DNA of 64,000 nucleotides from the NCBI GenBank assembly GCA_037176705.1, contig CM073885.1:164042290-164106289 (forward strand). The letters are read 5' to 3'. Of the stretch, positions 32,840-44,765 are shown in pieces (the first letter of the stretch is position 1; each line of letters starts with the position of its first letter). Under the pieces are notes generated by a model. The model was not told the origin of the DNA and ran no database searches. It was given only the letters and a program-made list of their open reading frames with translations. The position numbers were made by a program, and so were the translations under genes. This DNA is from Molossus alvarezi. Lineage: Eukaryota; Chordata; Mammalia; Chiroptera; Molossidae.

Positions 32840-33165
32840 AATATTATTCAGCCATGAGAAAGGACATTCTGCCATTTGCAACATGGATTGACTCTGCACA
32901 TACTATGCTAAGTCAGACAGAGAAATGCAAGTACTCTATGATACCATTTATGTGTGAAATTTAAAAAAGCCAAATCCGTAAAAACCGACAGTAGAATGGT
33001 GGTTGCCATGAGATAAGGAATAGGGGCAATAAGTCAGATATGTTGTTTAAGGATACAAATGTTCAATAGTAGTAAATAAGCCCTAGACATCTTATGTATA
33101 GTAGAGTGAATATAAACAAAAACATTTTATTATAAAAATAAAATTTGCTAAGTGACTAGAATTTG
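32230..33165 (+). mobile_element. Old LINE-1 (L1-g), right part
   Basis: Continues L1-g: 'gaaaggcaacatacagaatg', 'aaagaagacatacaaatagc', 'gcaaatcaaaaccacaatga', 'aagtgtccatcaacagataa' and 'tggttgccatgagataagga', ending in an A-rich 3' UTR. ORF2 is interrupted repeatedly. Confidence 0.87.
32802..32836 (+). repeat. (CA)n microsatellite
   Basis: Seventeen perfect dinucleotide units within L1-g ORF2. Confidence 0.95.
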
Positions 33166-33320
33166 AGTCCAATTACTCAAAAGAAAGAATAATTACACAG
33201 TGTAATTGAGGTGCTAATTATCACTACAATGGCAATCATATTATAATATATAAATGTGTTAAATTAACATATTGTATTCTTTACATTTATAGAATATTAC
33301 ATCAAATATATTTTAAATAA

Positions 33321-33524
33321 ACATTTTTTTATTGATTTTAGAGAGAGAAAAAGGAAGAGGGAGAGATAGAAACATCAATGAGAAAACATCCATTGGCTGC
33401 CTCCTGCATGCCCACCACTGGGGATCAGGCCCACAACCTGGGCATGTACCCTGGCTGGGAATCAAACCTGTGAACTCTTGGTGCCTGGGTCAATGCTCAA
33501 CAATGAGCCACACCAGCTGAGACA
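33321..33524 (-). mobile_element. VES SINE (V2)
   Basis: Reverse-oriented: 'attgattttagagagagaaa', 'ggctgcctcctgcatgccca', 'gcccacaacctgggcatgta' and the head 'aatgagccacaccagctgag'. Target duplication tcaaatatattttaa at about 33302-33316 and 33527-33541. Confidence 0.94.
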
Positions 33525-33639
33525 TGTCAAATATATTTTAATAAAATGTAGAGATAAAAAATATCTTGATCTTCTTAAGTTGTCATTAACATAATGTAAG
33601 CATATTTATTAAATGGACTTAGGGGCAGTAAACTACCTT

Positions 33640-33838
33640 GGCAGACCAATTACAGCCCTCCAAATGTTCTTATAAATAAAGTTTTATTGGAACACAGACA
33701 TAGTTATCATTTAGCATTGTCTCCGGCTACTTTCCTGCCACAAGAGCAGAGTTGAGCAGTTTTGACAGAGACCTTAGGACACCCAAAGCCTAAAATATTT
33801 ACTATCTGCCTTTTTGCATACAAGGTTTGTTGACTCCT
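33640..33838 (+). mobile_element. hAT-Charlie MER1-like relic
   Basis: 'ataaataaagttttattgga', 'acacagacatagttatcat', 'agagcagagttgagcagttt', 'tgacagagaccttaggacac' and 'aaagcctaaaatatttacta' follow the right half of MER1-type elements in order. Confidence 0.88.
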
Positions 33839-33925
33839 TGTTGGGTCCATAACATTTAGAAGTTCAAGAAATATGACATTTTTGTTTGATACTAATTCAT
33901 GGGTTCACCTTGGTTTTTCCAACCA

Positions 33926-34040
33926 AATCAGTAGCTGCCTCTAAAGAGTAGGAATGGTGTTTTACACTCCATCTGAATCTTTCCTAACGCTCAGGCACAG
34001 AGCTGAGCATAGAGCAGGTAGTCTGTAAATACTTGATTGG
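33926..34040 (+). repeat. L2/MIR-like 3' end relic
   Basis: 'aggcacagagctgagcatag', 'agcaggtagtctgtaaatac' and 'ttgattgg' resemble the 'cacatagtaggtgctcaata' terminus of L2. Weak and short. Confidence 0.5.
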
Positions 34041-34783
34041 TTTGCCCTGAAAGTGTACTTTCACAAAGCCTTTTGTTTGTTTGCTTTTAACAAAGAATAT
34101 CTACTAATTCAAAGTAATGCAGCATCTCGATATATGTGTATATTCAGTGCAGGGGGATAACATGAGTGCACTGGATTTATGTATTGTGAGTGAAATATAT
34201 GTCTGTACCCTTTATATTATACCACAGAGGTGACCCTACATTTCTACCTATTCCACCAGTATGCCTTTTAGAAGAGAATAATTTCTTCTACCAACTCACT
34301 GAAATAACTCACTGTTACTTGTAACATAACTAGGTAATATGGGATGACTTTAGAATGAACTTTCTGTGCAGGTAAACATTTTAACTTTGCAGGGGGAGAC
34401 ATTAAGATCAATATCTGTAGTTCTCAAGGGCTTCTCTTTAGCTTGATATAGAAAGAGAGATTTTAAAAAATCCCAAGCAAATCCATAATGGAGAGCGTAA
34501 AAATTAGTGCTTAATAAAATTAAGGAAGACTCACTGGGCATAAACTGAGAGAATTTACTGAAAGGATAGCAGCTACCACCCACTTTAAACAACCCGTTTT
34601 ACCTTTTCCATGCACAGAGTGCCCACTGGATTTATATAATAACAATTGCGCTAGAATTCAATGCAAGGAAAAGCTATGCCTCTTTGCAATGGGGATGTAG
34701 GGAGAGCTTGGATTTACCTCTATTGGCCCTCTGTGTCAAGTGGCTTACATTTCTTGTCATCTTTCTTGACAAAAGGGACAGCC
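34041..34783. other. Unassigned stretch
   Basis: AT-rich sequence; no recognised repeat, exon or RNA gene. Confidence 0.35.
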
Positions 34784-35163
34784 AATCATCCACTGATGGA
34801 CATTTCATTTGTTTCCACATCTTAGCTATTCTGAATAGTGCTGCAATAAACATATGACCAGGGGAGTAGTAGTATTTCTTCGAGATTCTGAATTTAATTC
34901 TTTTGGATAAATACCCAGAAGAAGGATTGCTGGATCACATGGTAGTTCTATTTTTAATTTATTTGAGGAAACTCTATACTGTTTTCTACAGTGGCTGCAC
35001 CATTCTGCATGCCTACCAAAAGGGAACAAAGGTTTCAATTTCTCCACATCCTCGCCAACACTTACCTTTTATTCTTTTGATAATATTATATCGTATGCCT
35101 AAAATGTGCTAGGAGTGTAGATCTCATGTTAAGTGTTCTTATTACAATAAAGTGATATACAGT
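34784..35163 (-). mobile_element. Old LINE-1 fragment, minus part then plus 3' UTR
   Basis: 34784 to about 35098 is reversed ORF2 end ('actgatggacatttcatttg', 'ggattgctggatcacatggt', 'tggctgcaccattctgcatg', 'tctccacatcctcgccaaca'). From about 35099 the text switches to a plus-strand LINE-1 3' UTR ('aaaatgtgctaggagtgtag', 'atctcatgttaagtgttctt'). gacagcc occurs at both edges (34777-34783, 35164-35170). Compatible with an older twin-primed copy with an internal deletion. Confidence 0.7.
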
Positions 35164-35170
35164 GACAGCC

Positions 35171-36890
35171 CATAGTGGGTCTATCACTGGTTACTATTTG
35201 GTTTTATGTGCATTATGATTGATATTGGGCACTGTACAAATCAGTTTAGGGTTAGTTTTGTAAGTAGTAAAATCTTATGGGGCTAAAATCTATTAAATAA
35301 ATACAATCTCTGTGCAAGAAGCAAATTATTTATTGTGCCGGTGTTCATAAATAATGGAGCATTGTAAAATAAATACTTAAAGAAATATAGACCCATTAAA
35401 ATAAGGCAACATTTGCCTAAGTGTATGCAGTTAGCAGGATTTACTATAAGTGTAAAGTATTTCAAAATTGACTGCAGTGTTCTATAAATTTAATATATAG
35501 ATAATTTGGCAAGCAGCCCATTAAAAAACAAAATAGAAAAAACATTGTCATTTAATCTACTTTCCCTAAGTTAGAATTATAAACCATTTTTGCCATATTA
35601 AAGACTTTTGTAGACATTCAAATATATTTGATATTTCTTAGCATTTCTGCAGAATTATACCTGAATGCTATTCATATCTTTATGCACTTATATATATGTA
35701 TGTGTGTATATGTGTGTATATACATATATATGCATATCTTAAAAATATTCTTAGATTTCAAAGAGGCTTTTAAAAAAAATGTTAGTTTACAAGTCATACT
35801 TTAGAAGCTCAAAGTGGATCATGGATTTTATATGTGGGGACTATAGCTCCTGGGTTAGTTCCATTTTGATAAAATCTGTCATTGATAAAGGAGAGTTCAA
35901 GCTTCTCTAAACCAATTAAAATGTTTTTGCCTCAGGAGGTAAATAAAAGCACATGATAGAACTAAAGCGGTGTGGAGAGTGGTAATCAGTATAGTAGTTC
36001 AGTATTGAACAATATTGAACACCATAACAATAACATCTAATAAATCATTCTGAAAGGTCCATTGGATATATTTTTTTCAAGGACAAATAAAGTATACTCA
36101 TGTGGATCAAAAGGATGTCTGTGTAATTTTATGGTCTATTTTAGAAAGTATTGACTGTTTTTCTAAAGTAAATTATAAATTTCTTTAATAAATAAATTAT
36201 TCATAAAAATATTCAAAACCTGTCATGCTATGTTTAAATGCATTATGAATTAAGATCTAAGTCAATTAGAGATTTATATAAACATATTTGGAACACTACT
36301 TAAATAATTTTAAAGCCTTTACATTTAAACAAAATATTTGTACTATTTGTATAAAAAACTAGTGTTTAAGGCAAAGCATAGCTATTAATTTCTCTTTTAA
36401 GAATATATTTTAAGTTTGAGAAGTTGTAACTGTTAAAATTATTTTAATAATAAAATTAGCACTATGGTATTTCTTCTACCTTTTCTTACTGCCTTATTGT
36501 TGGTAAGATTTTTCAATTATCTATGGCTTAATAATTGTGATGACACAATTAGAAGAAAATGACGTTGAGTGAGCATATGAACACAGAGGTTTTTAAGAAC
36601 TATGTTTGGTTTGTTCATTCATTTGTCCATCCATCCATCCCTCCATTCATTCATGAGTTTGTTCATCCATCTGTCTGTCTGTCCATCATCCATCCATTTA
36701 TCCATCCTTTCATTTAGTCATTCAATATTGTGAACCTGTGGTATGTCAAGCATTTTTTATTTTTTCATAAAATTTCTTTGATAACAAAACCAGAAAGAAA
36801 TCCTAAAGCCCACAGTACTTTAGAAGAAAACATATAATATAAATGCCAGTTAATTTATTTTGTGTTTTGGGGGGAAGTATAGGTACTTGA
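35171..36890. other. Unassigned AT-rich stretch with ATCC repeat
   Basis: No transposable element recognised. A (CCAT)n/(GTCT)n region lies at 36623-36722. Alternating TATG runs lie at 35690-35740. Confidence 0.4.
36623..36722 (+). repeat. (CCAT)n-type tetranucleotide repeat
   Basis: Imperfect runs of ccat, attc and gtct units. Confidence 0.85.
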
Positions 36891-36907
36891 AAGCAATTAT
36901 CTTTCTT

Positions 36908-37159
36908 TTTTTTTTTTTTTTAATCCTCACCTGAGGACATTTTTGCATTTATCTTCAGGTAGAGTGGGAGGGAGAGAGGAAGGAAGAGAGAGAGAACAAC
37001 ATCAATGTGAGAGACTCATTAAGTGGCTGCCACCCACATGACCCCAGCTGGGGCCGGGGACAAACTGCAACCGAGGTATGCACCCTCAGCGGGCACCAAA
37101 CCCAGGACTCTCAGGTCCACAGGCCAATGCTCTAACTGCTGAGCCAAACTGGCCAGGGC
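36908..37159 (-). mobile_element. VES SINE (V1)
   Basis: Reverse-oriented, with tcctcacctgagga, 'agctggggccggggacaaac' and the head 'gagccaaactggccagggc'. Target duplication agcaattatctttctt versus agcaattacctttctt at 36892-36907 and 37160-37175. Confidence 0.95.
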
Positions 37160-37215
37160 AGCAATTACCTTTCTTAATCAGATACTTAGCATTGTTATTT
37201 AAAGAAAACTAATTA

Positions 37216-37456
37216 TGCCCAACCAGTGTGGCTCAGTGGATTGGACGTTGTCCCATGGACTGGGAGGTCCCAGTTTGATTCCCAGTAAAGGCACATGCCT
37301 GGGTCTCAGGCTTGATCCCCAGTGTGTGTGTGTGGGGGGGGGGCGGTTGCGAGCAGGAGGCAGCCAATTGATGTCTCTCTCTCACATGGATGTTTCTATC
37401 TCTCCCTTCCTTTCTCTCTAAAAATATCAATGAAAACATATTTAAAAATAAAAAAC
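37216..37456 (+). mobile_element. VES SINE (V2)
   Basis: Head 'gcccaaccagtgtggctcag', 'aaaggcacatgcctgggtct' and 'ctctctaaaaatatcaatga'. A GT/G run has expanded at 37320-37345. Target duplication aaagaaaact / aaaggaaact at 37201-37210 and 37457-37466. Confidence 0.93.
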
Positions 37457-37466
37457 AAAGGAAACT

Positions 37467-38239
37467 GGATAACACATCAGTAGCAGTTTTCTCTAACAGA
37501 TTTTAATGAACATTTAGATGTTAAGTATTTGGTACAGAAGTAGCTTTGCAACTTGGTTTAGTCGTGTTTTCACTAATAAAATTAGAGATAATTCTCTATC
37601 ACACAGATTAAGTATGATAATATTCGTGAAAGCCTTAAATGTGTTTATACAGTATATGAGAATAGCTTTTCCTCACACCTTTGCCAGTAGGGATTATTAT
37701 TATTATTTTTATCCTTGCTAATATAATGGGAAAATTTTTACTTCTCGCCTAATTAAAATTTCTTTGCTTATTTATGATGGTAATCTTCAGTGTATACCTA
37801 GTGGTCACTTGCATATATTTTTTAGTACATTATATATTTGTGCTTTGATATTTTCCCATTTTTCTATTAGGATATATTCTTTTTATTCTCACCAATTTAT
37901 AAAAGTTTATAGTATATTAAAGAAACTAACTCTTTGTCATTTATATTGCAAATATATAATATTATTTTGTTATAATTTCATATATATCAGTTTAATTCTT
38001 TATATGGTCAAAATTATTAATATCTATAAGTTCATTTATTATTATTTTTGGTGTTATCTTTGGAAAATATTTCTCCACAATATACATATCCATGTATATT
38101 TTATTCTGATAAAATATAATTTCAATTTCTACATTTAACTCTTTAATTTCCAGAAAATAATGCCAGTTTGTTATGGCAGGTGGGGAGCACTCTTTGTTTT
38201 TATTATTTGATCATCTAGTAGTCCCAAAGGGTTGGGTCA
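37467..38239. other. Unassigned, very AT-rich stretch
   Basis: Long AT-rich sequence; an open frame of 124 codons at 37764-38138 is rich in Ile, Phe and Tyr, as expected by chance from the composition. A diverged LINE-1 origin for 37670-38150 is possible but I cannot show it. Confidence 0.35.
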
Positions 38240-38560
38240 CTTTTATAAAATAAACTTTTACTTTAGCATAACTTTAGATTTACAGGAAAATGGCAAGCAT
38301 AATAGGGCTTTCATATACCCCACACCCACGTTTACTTATTATTTACATGTGGGGTGCACTCCTCACAACTAATGAATAAATATGATACAGGATTATTAAC
38401 TAAAATAGCATTTATTTGTATTTAATTCACTTTTACCTAATATGCCTTTTCTGTTCTAGGAGCCCATCCAAGATACCACATTACATTCAGTCATGTCCTC
38501 TAGACTGAGACACTCTCTCGGACTTTGCTGTGTTTGCCGACCTTGACAATCGTGAGGAGT
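38240..38560 (-). mobile_element. Old LINE-1 3' UTR-like relic
   Basis: 'tagatttacaggaaaatggc', 'tttcatataccccacaccca', 'ttctgttctaggagcccatc', 'caagataccacattacattc' and 'gaccttgacaatcgtgagga' follow a well-known L1M 3' UTR in reverse. Assignment from memory. Confidence 0.6.
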
Positions 38561-38648
38561 ACAGTCCGCCCTCCCTTTTCACAGTGAATCAGTTCCAGAC
38601 TCTACCGCAATAAATGAATTTCCGCAAAGTAGAAGTCTCTATTTATAC
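38561..38648. other. Possible DNA-transposon end
   Basis: 'cagtccgccctcccttttca' followed by 'cagtgaatcagttccagact' and 'ctaccgcaataaatgaattt' has the texture of a Tigger-type end. Too short to be sure. Confidence 0.3.
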
Positions 38649-38649
38649 T

Positions 38650-39015
38650 GTAATCAGTTCAGGGTTCTACAACACAATATGATATAATGGGTGGCTTAGA
38701 AACAACAGGAGTTTATTTCTCACAGTTCTAGAGGCTGGAAGTCCAAGATGAAGGCATGAGCAGAGTGTATGTCTGGTGAGGACTTGCCTCCTGGTTCATA
38801 CATAGATGGGCATCTCCTTGCTTTGTCCTTACATGGCCGAGGGTGGGGAGGGATCTCTCTGGGTTCCCTTTTAAAAGAGCACTAATCCCATGCATAAGGA
38901 CCTACATACTCATGACCTAATTACCTCCCAAAGGCCCCATCTTCTAATACTATCACAGTTAGGATTTCAAGATATGGATTTTGGGAGGGCACAAACATTT
39001 AGTCTATAGCACAAG
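38650..39015 (-). mobile_element. MLT1-type MaLR LTR relic
   Basis: In reverse orientation: 'gggtggcttagaaacaacag', 'tttctcacagttctagaggc', 'tggaagtccaagatgaaggc', 'cttacatggccgagggtggg', 'agcactaatcccatgcataa', 'acctaattacctcccaaagg', then 'gggcacaaacatttagtct'. This is the MLT1 LTR order over nearly full length. An old non-coding LTR, no open frame. Confidence 0.9.
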
Positions 39016-39884
39016 GTTATTCTTACTTTGTAAAAGACATTGTGATACTTTCCATGTTTTTCTTTGTTACTCTAAGTTCTCTACTCATATGTTCAGCAAT
39101 TCCAGACATCCCCAAAAGCAACACTAACATTTTAAATGTAGACTATCACTAATGTTTCTTAGTACATGTAGAACTCATCTGCCTACCAGCAAATATTTTT
39201 CTGCCCACCCCCACTTAGAATCGCTAATACTGGGTCAGTCAAACTTGTAATACCAGGCCAAGCCTCCACCCTACGACTGCTTGATGCTTGGTTGAAACCA
39301 TGATGGCTGCATTTGCCTGCTGACCCTACACAGCTGGTATTGGGTTGTTGATACCCAAGTGGCCAACATCTGCCAAGGCCATACTGTGTCCTGCACCCTG
39401 ACCGAGACTCATGCTGCTTCCAGAGCCTGCATGTTTGCTATGGCCTTTGATGTCCCTTAAGGAAGGTCACACCCATGGGTCATAGGTTTATGGCCTGGAA
39501 AATATAATCCTGCCTCTATATAATTAGCCCCTGTCTGTGGACCAAACCACCATAGATTCAGTGACTTCAACATGTAAAGGCTCTGTGGTAGTGTGTTAAG
39601 GACATTAGAAATATAGAACCACAAGTGTAAACATCAGACACATGGCTCAGAAAAGTCTCCATAAATTGCCAAGGTCATGTGCTTAACTAAAGTCCCAAAA
39701 TTAAGATGCGTGCCCTAGGCCAATGTGGTCTCTCCATGTTGTTGTTTTAGTCCCTACATTCAAATCTTTATTTCTTAGGGCTCCCTGTCCAAGGCATTTG
39801 ATTATAATACTACCATGAGATGAATTTACTATCTCCTTCTGCAAATTTCCCAAGGAAAGAGTCTCATCCTCTAAATCTTTTTTT
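39016..39884. other. Unassigned stretch, moderate GC
   Basis: 39200-39560 is more GC-rich and could be an unrecognised LTR, but no terminal repeats or signals stand out. Confidence 0.35.
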
Positions 39885-40070
39885 TTTCTTTCAATTTTAT
39901 TTTGTATTCATTTCAGGCAAACAACTTAGTGGTTACACAATCCTATACTTTACATAGTGTTCCCCTTGATATTTCCAGGAACCAAACTGGTGCCATATAT
40001 AGTTACTGCAATATTCTTGACTCTATTTCCTGTGCTTTACCTGTTAACTTTAATGGTTGGGTGAGACAGC
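39885..40070 (-). mobile_element. LINE-1 3' UTR fragment
   Basis: T run, then 'aacaacttagtggttacaca', 'gtgccatatatagttactgc' and 'aatattcttgactctatttc', the reversed L1MA-like 3' UTR. Confidence 0.75.
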
Positions 40071-40540
40071 AGAACATTAGCTTCTATGGGCAACCAAGTT
40101 CATTTCATCTGGGAAGGAGGAAATAAATGAATGAAGAGCAAGAAACCAGGGTGTTCTGTGAGTGGTGTTCTTCTTGGGGGACAACAGAGAAAAGGAGGAA
40201 CGAAAGCAGTGGTCTCCTCTATCCCTCCTGCCCTCTGTTGCATCTGTCCTTCCTGTCTCCTGCACTTCCATTATACTCACTTGTTTTTTAGCCATTGCAT
40301 TTGGAATAAGTGTTCTCTACATCACCATTTTGATTTTCTGCAACCCGAATTTTGCTATTTACTTTTATTTTATTTTGAGTATCCCTGTATTCTTTCTCTT
40401 TTTATTTTAATTTATCTATTCTGCCCCTCCCACATTTTGTTTTATTTCCAGGCTATCCTCACATCCTATTGCTGTTTCTTAATGGATATATCTTCCTGCA
40501 TTTTATGGGACTATCAGTTTCACTCTTTGATACAGAATTT
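40071..40540. other. Unassigned stretch between LINE-1 3' UTR pieces
   Basis: A 254-codon plus-strand open frame (40131-40895) crosses this stretch and the LINE-1 3' UTR that follows. Its translation is Leu-, Phe- and Ser-rich with no domain, so I do not call it a gene. Confidence 0.4.
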
Positions 40541-40544
40541 TATT

Positions 40545-40760
40545 TTTCATTTTTTCTTGCTGACACTATTACAGATCTCCCCCATTTTCTGCACCCTTTG
40601 CCCACCTCTACCCAGCCCCCACCACCCATCCCCTGGCCTTCACCACTCTGTTTTGTATTCATGGGCTATGTATGTATGTTCTTTGGTTACTCTCTTCACA
40701 GAAATTTTATGTGGATCACATGGTTCATCATTTCAAAGGCAAATGGATATTTCTCTCTTG
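40545..40760 (-). mobile_element. LINE-1 3' UTR fragment
   Basis: 'tattacagatctcccccatt', 'cccaccacccatcccctggc' and 'tcatgggctatgtatgtatg' match the reversed bat LINE-1 3' UTR seen at 16335-16460 and 61010-61110. Confidence 0.7.
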
Positions 40761-40943
40761 CAAGTTCTGGTCAATTCTATAGTTTCCAAACCATTTTTTC
40801 CCCCTTTGCTTAAACATAAACAGAATTGTTCAGCTCCCTGGATCTTACGGACTCTGATAGTATACATGAAACTTGAGTTTCTAGCATTCAGTTAGAATTC
40901 TTTCTTCAGCTGCCTTCAGAATGTTGCTTTGGCTAATCAATTT

Positions 40944-41154
40944 TTTCCTTTATTGATTTTTTTTAGAAAGAAAGAAAGTGAGAAGGAAAGAGGAACAGAA
41001 ACATTGATTAAAGATAACATTGATTGGCTGCCTTCTGCATGCCCCCACTGAGGATTGGGCCCACAACCTGGGCATGTGTCCTGACTGGGAATCAAACCAG
41101 TGACCTCTTGATGCATGGGTCAACACGCAACCACTGAGCCACACTGGCCGGACT
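40944..41154 (-). mobile_element. VES SINE (V2)
   Basis: Reverse-oriented, with 'ttggctgccttctgcatgcc', 'gcccacaacctgggcatgtg' and the head 'gagccacactggccggac'. Target duplication ggctaatcaattt at 40931-40943 and 41155-41167. Confidence 0.95.
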
Positions 41155-41167
41155 GGCTAATCAATTT

Positions 41168-43250
41168 GAATATGTATTTTACTACCAAGATATTTGCTTC
41201 CTGCTAAATCATGACCTTCTGCAAGGGTGGGAAAAGTTGGTGGATGGGAAGGCTATGAGAGTGAGGATAAGAGAGGAAACATGCAGGTAGAAAGGTACAA
41301 TTGCTAGATTTCACTGTGGAAGTCTCTAAGTATCTGAATCTTGAGACAATAGAGGAGAAGATATGAAGCATATTTTCACCACTTTCTGGGTATTCTCTGG
41401 TTCAGTACTCAAAGCTAGACTATGACCTGACTTGAGTGCACAATTACTGATTCCTTCTAGATCCTGAAATTAGATTGTTAGTTTTCATTGTTTGATTTCC
41501 TATCTTCATTTTTTTTCTATTGTTTTTCTTCATTTCTATTCTTATAATAATTCAGTGAAAAGTTGGTTTTAGCTCTACACATTGTGGACCTAAAGTTTGT
41601 TCAGGCTCTTTCCACGTTCTACTTTTGACCAGACATGTCACATGTTCCGCAAAAAATTGTTCCCAAGGAAGTAAATAAAATTGCCTTTGAAAGTGTTTTA
41701 TATTCAATAGATTTTGAAAATACTGTGCTAAACAAAATTGCAAAGTTTTGTCTAATACAAAACTTCTCAACATCTGCAAAAGCCAATGTATATGTATTGT
41801 GAACCACCAAAAGGTATCACTTTCATTTCTAACTTGTTTGACCTTGAAATCTATTCTTCCTAAAAACAGTGCTCTGCAGTTCAGGACTTTGGGAATCAGC
41901 ATGTTCACCATGTGCTTTGCACTTAAGTGACCTAGACTGTCACTATTCTTCAGTCATGAGAAAGCCTCTTGGGAAAAAAAACAAAACCCATTCAGATGTT
42001 CTGGTTACCATTTTCTGTACAGAGGCAGAAAGACACTTAGATCTTGAGCCTATGTTAAACTTATTGCCTATATCCTTTGTTTTAAAACCATTGTTTAGTT
42101 TAATGGCACACAGTTCAATTCAGTTCTGAGGTCTCCATATAATACATTAACAAAGCATGAGTTCAATGAGTTTCTTTCATTCACTCTCATTATTCCACAC
42201 AGTCTTCTGTGTTTGCTTTGCCATTATTTGTCTAAATAATACTTAAGACTAATTATTTTGTTCCATATAATTAAAACCATGCATATATGTTTGTTCCACA
42301 GGGTTGTACCCTCTAGGAACTAGATACCTACTGATGGATTTACTAAACTATTGCTTAAAATGGCAGAACCCAATGTTTGGCTCTGATTATTCTCATGCGA
42401 TCTCCAAAGTTATGTATACAGTAAAACAAACTGACACGTATATTGTTTTATTATATACCTTAATTAACCAATCTAGGCTAATACTGATTTTGGAAATACT
42501 AAAGGGAGCCAAATCAAATATTTTTAGAAATAAAGTGCTTTATAAAATAAAGTAGAAGATAGTTGGGATTTGAAGAACTTAATAATGTAAAATACTTTCA
42601 ATAAAACTAAGATGCAATTATTTTGCATTGTATGAAAGACAAAGAAATTCTTTTATGGTTGAACTTTTAAAAATTAAGAAAAATAAATAAAACAAAATTC
42701 TTTTGTAGCTCTTCTCCTTTTATCTCTCAAAATGAGCAGCTCTGAAATGTAAGCCACATGATAATACTAAGAATTTTTTTAATGGTATATTTGATAGTGA
42801 GATCTTTTTCAGAAGTTGCGGTCTAAGTTATTTAAACGAGACAAAGACGACTATGTACATCTCAAAATTTTAAGCTGTCAAAATCAAACCCCGATTTCTC
42901 TCCCACATAACAGATTTATTTTATTAAGTTTATTCAGCCTGGGGTTACTTTCTAACATCAGTTAGTTGAATGTACAAGCCTAGCTTTTATTGTGTACAGG
43001 TGGGAAATTACTTTCTTGGCCTGAGATGGAGCCATAATTTCATCTCTTCAGAGGAATTGAAGATATGAGTCTGGTTGTGTTAGATGCTCAAGCTCTGGTG
43101 CAGTTCTGTGCCAAGAAATACATAGTTGGCAGAGGAAGTGACTCTGGAGCCCCTGAATTGTAACCTGAGCTGGAGCTTCAGCAATCAATTGGAAGTCAAG
43201 GGAACACAGAGGGTAGCTGAAGAGCTTCCATTAGCATATTCCCAGATAAA
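41168..43250. other. Unassigned 2-kb single-copy stretch
   Basis: No transposable element recognised. Open frames (for example 41552-41911 minus, 119 codons) lack domain features or splice context. Confidence 0.4.
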
Positions 43251-43254
43251 ATTC

Positions 43255-43860
43255 TGTGGTAGCTTTGTACGGCTGCATAGCTCATCACCATAGTGGCTTA
43301 AAACAAGCATAGTGGCTTAAAACAACATGCATGGATCATTGCAGAGTTTCAGTGGGATAGATGTCTGGCCCGGCTTAGCTGGGTCTAATGCCTTAGATCT
43401 CATTAGCTATAATCAAGATGTTGGAGGTGCTGCTTTCTCACCTGGAGGCTGGACTGAGGAGTCCTTTTTCAAGGTCACTTGGGTCATTGGCAGAAGTCAC
43501 TTTTTCTTCATTGTGGAGTGAGAGCCCCACTTCTACTGGCTGTCAGCTGGAGGCTGCCCTCAGCATCCAGAGGCTGCCCACAACTCTTTGCTGAGTAGAA
43601 CTCCCAACATGGTTTCTTAACTTCTTTAAATCCAACTAGGAAGAGAGGGTAAGCAGTGTGAGTCTACTAGCAAGGTGGACTCTTCCACAGTGTAATGTAA
43701 TCACAGAAGTGATATCCCATCGCCTCTGCCATGTTCTGTTGATTAGAAGTAAGCCATAGGTCCTGTCTACACACAATGGGATGGGATTACACAAAGAGGG
43801 GACACCAAGAGGCAAAAATCACAGGGTTAATTTTTGAGTCTGTTGCCATAAATACTATGG
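43255..43860 (-). mobile_element. MaLR/ERVL-type LTR relic
   Basis: In reverse orientation: 'gtggcttaaaacaacatgca', 'cggcttagctgggtctaatg', 'cacctggaggctggactgag', 'gtcagctggaggctgccctc', 'tgtaatcacagaagtgatat', 'cccatcgcctctgccatgtt' and 'gggattacacaaagagggga' follow an old LTR of the MaLR/ERVL group. The 'gcatagtggcttaaaacaa' word is locally duplicated at 43289-43325. Exact subfamily unsure. Confidence 0.72.
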
Positions 43861-44011
43861 TCTTACTGAAGGAAGAACCTCTGAAACAAAAGACTGATCA
43901 TTGAATAGAGATGTAAACAGAGATGTAAGAAATCATAGAAATCACCCATAGAAATAATGATTCTGATATCTAGCATCATAGGCTAGTTTTGCCTGTTAAT
44001 TTTTTTAGATT

Positions 44012-44235
44012 TTTTGAGATGGAATTGAAGTCCACTATATTGCACATATTTAAAGTGGAAAATTAAATCAGTTTTGACACATATATATACTAGGGAAACC
44101 ATCATCACAATAAAGATTATAAATATTTCTGTCACTTATAAATGTTTTCTGTGTCCCCTTTGTAATTCCATCCCCAGGCAACGATTGATTTGCTTTCTGT
44201 CACTATAGCTTAGTTTGGATATTCTATAATTTGAA
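44012..44235 (-). mobile_element. Old LINE-1 3' UTR
   Basis: 'gcacatatttaaagtggaaa', 'accatcatcacaataaagat' and 'ccatccccaggcaacgattg' follow the reversed L1M 3' UTR. Confidence 0.72.
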
Positions 44236-44431
44236 AACATGCCAAACATCATTAAGCATCAAGGATATTCAAATTAAAACCATGATGAGACACACAACAA
44301 ACACATTAGGATGACTAAAATGTAATACCTAACCATATCAGGTGTTGGTGAGAATGTAGAATGGGTAGAACTCTGTTGTATTGTCAGTGGGAATACAAAG
44401 TGGTAAAACCACTTTAGAAAAAACTTGACAA
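44236..44431 (+). mobile_element. Old LINE-1 ORF2 end, part 1
   Basis: 'catcaaggatattcaaatta', 'aaaccatgatgagacacaca' and 'ggtgttggtgagaatgtaga' are plus-strand ORF2 C-terminal text. It continues after the VES at 44684 and 44991. Confidence 0.78.
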
Positions 44432-44674
44432 GACCTGGCTGGTTTGGCTCAGCGGATGGAGCGTGGGCCTGTGGTACAGAGAGACCCAGGTTAAGTTCCT
44501 GCTAAGGGCACGTACCTTGGTTGCAGTTTGTCCCCAGTCCTGCTTGGTCATGCGGGTGGCAGCCACTTGATGTGTCCCATTCACATCGATGTTTCTCTCT
44601 CTCTCTCTTCCTCTCTCTCCCTCCTGCTCTATCTGAACAAAAAATGTCCTCGGGTGAGGATAAAAGAAGAAAAA
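44432..44674 (+). mobile_element. VES SINE (V1), young
   Basis: Head 'gacctggctggtttggctca', 'taccttggttgcagtttgtc' and a tail after tcctcgggtgagga. Short flanking duplication around cttgaca. Confidence 0.94.
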
Positions 44675-44683
44675 AGCTTGACA

Positions 44684-44765
44684 GTTTCATATACATATGT
44701 ATATATGTATACAGATGTATACATAAACCTACCATAGAATCTAACCATTTTGCTACTAGGTGTTT
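44684..44765 (+). mobile_element. Old LINE-1 ORF2 end, part 2
   Basis: 'acataaacctaccatagaat' and 'ctaaccattttgctactagg' resemble ORF2 text between two SINEs. Confidence 0.6.

Noticed and set aside
40131..40895. 254-codon plus-strand open frame
   Set aside because: Crosses a reversed LINE-1 3' UTR and unassigned sequence; no domain, no signal of selection, Leu/Phe/Ser rich.
44012..44430. A further twin-primed LINE-1 (minus then plus)
   Set aside because: The minus part is 3' UTR and the plus part is ORF2, the wrong order for twin priming; two separate old insertions are simpler.
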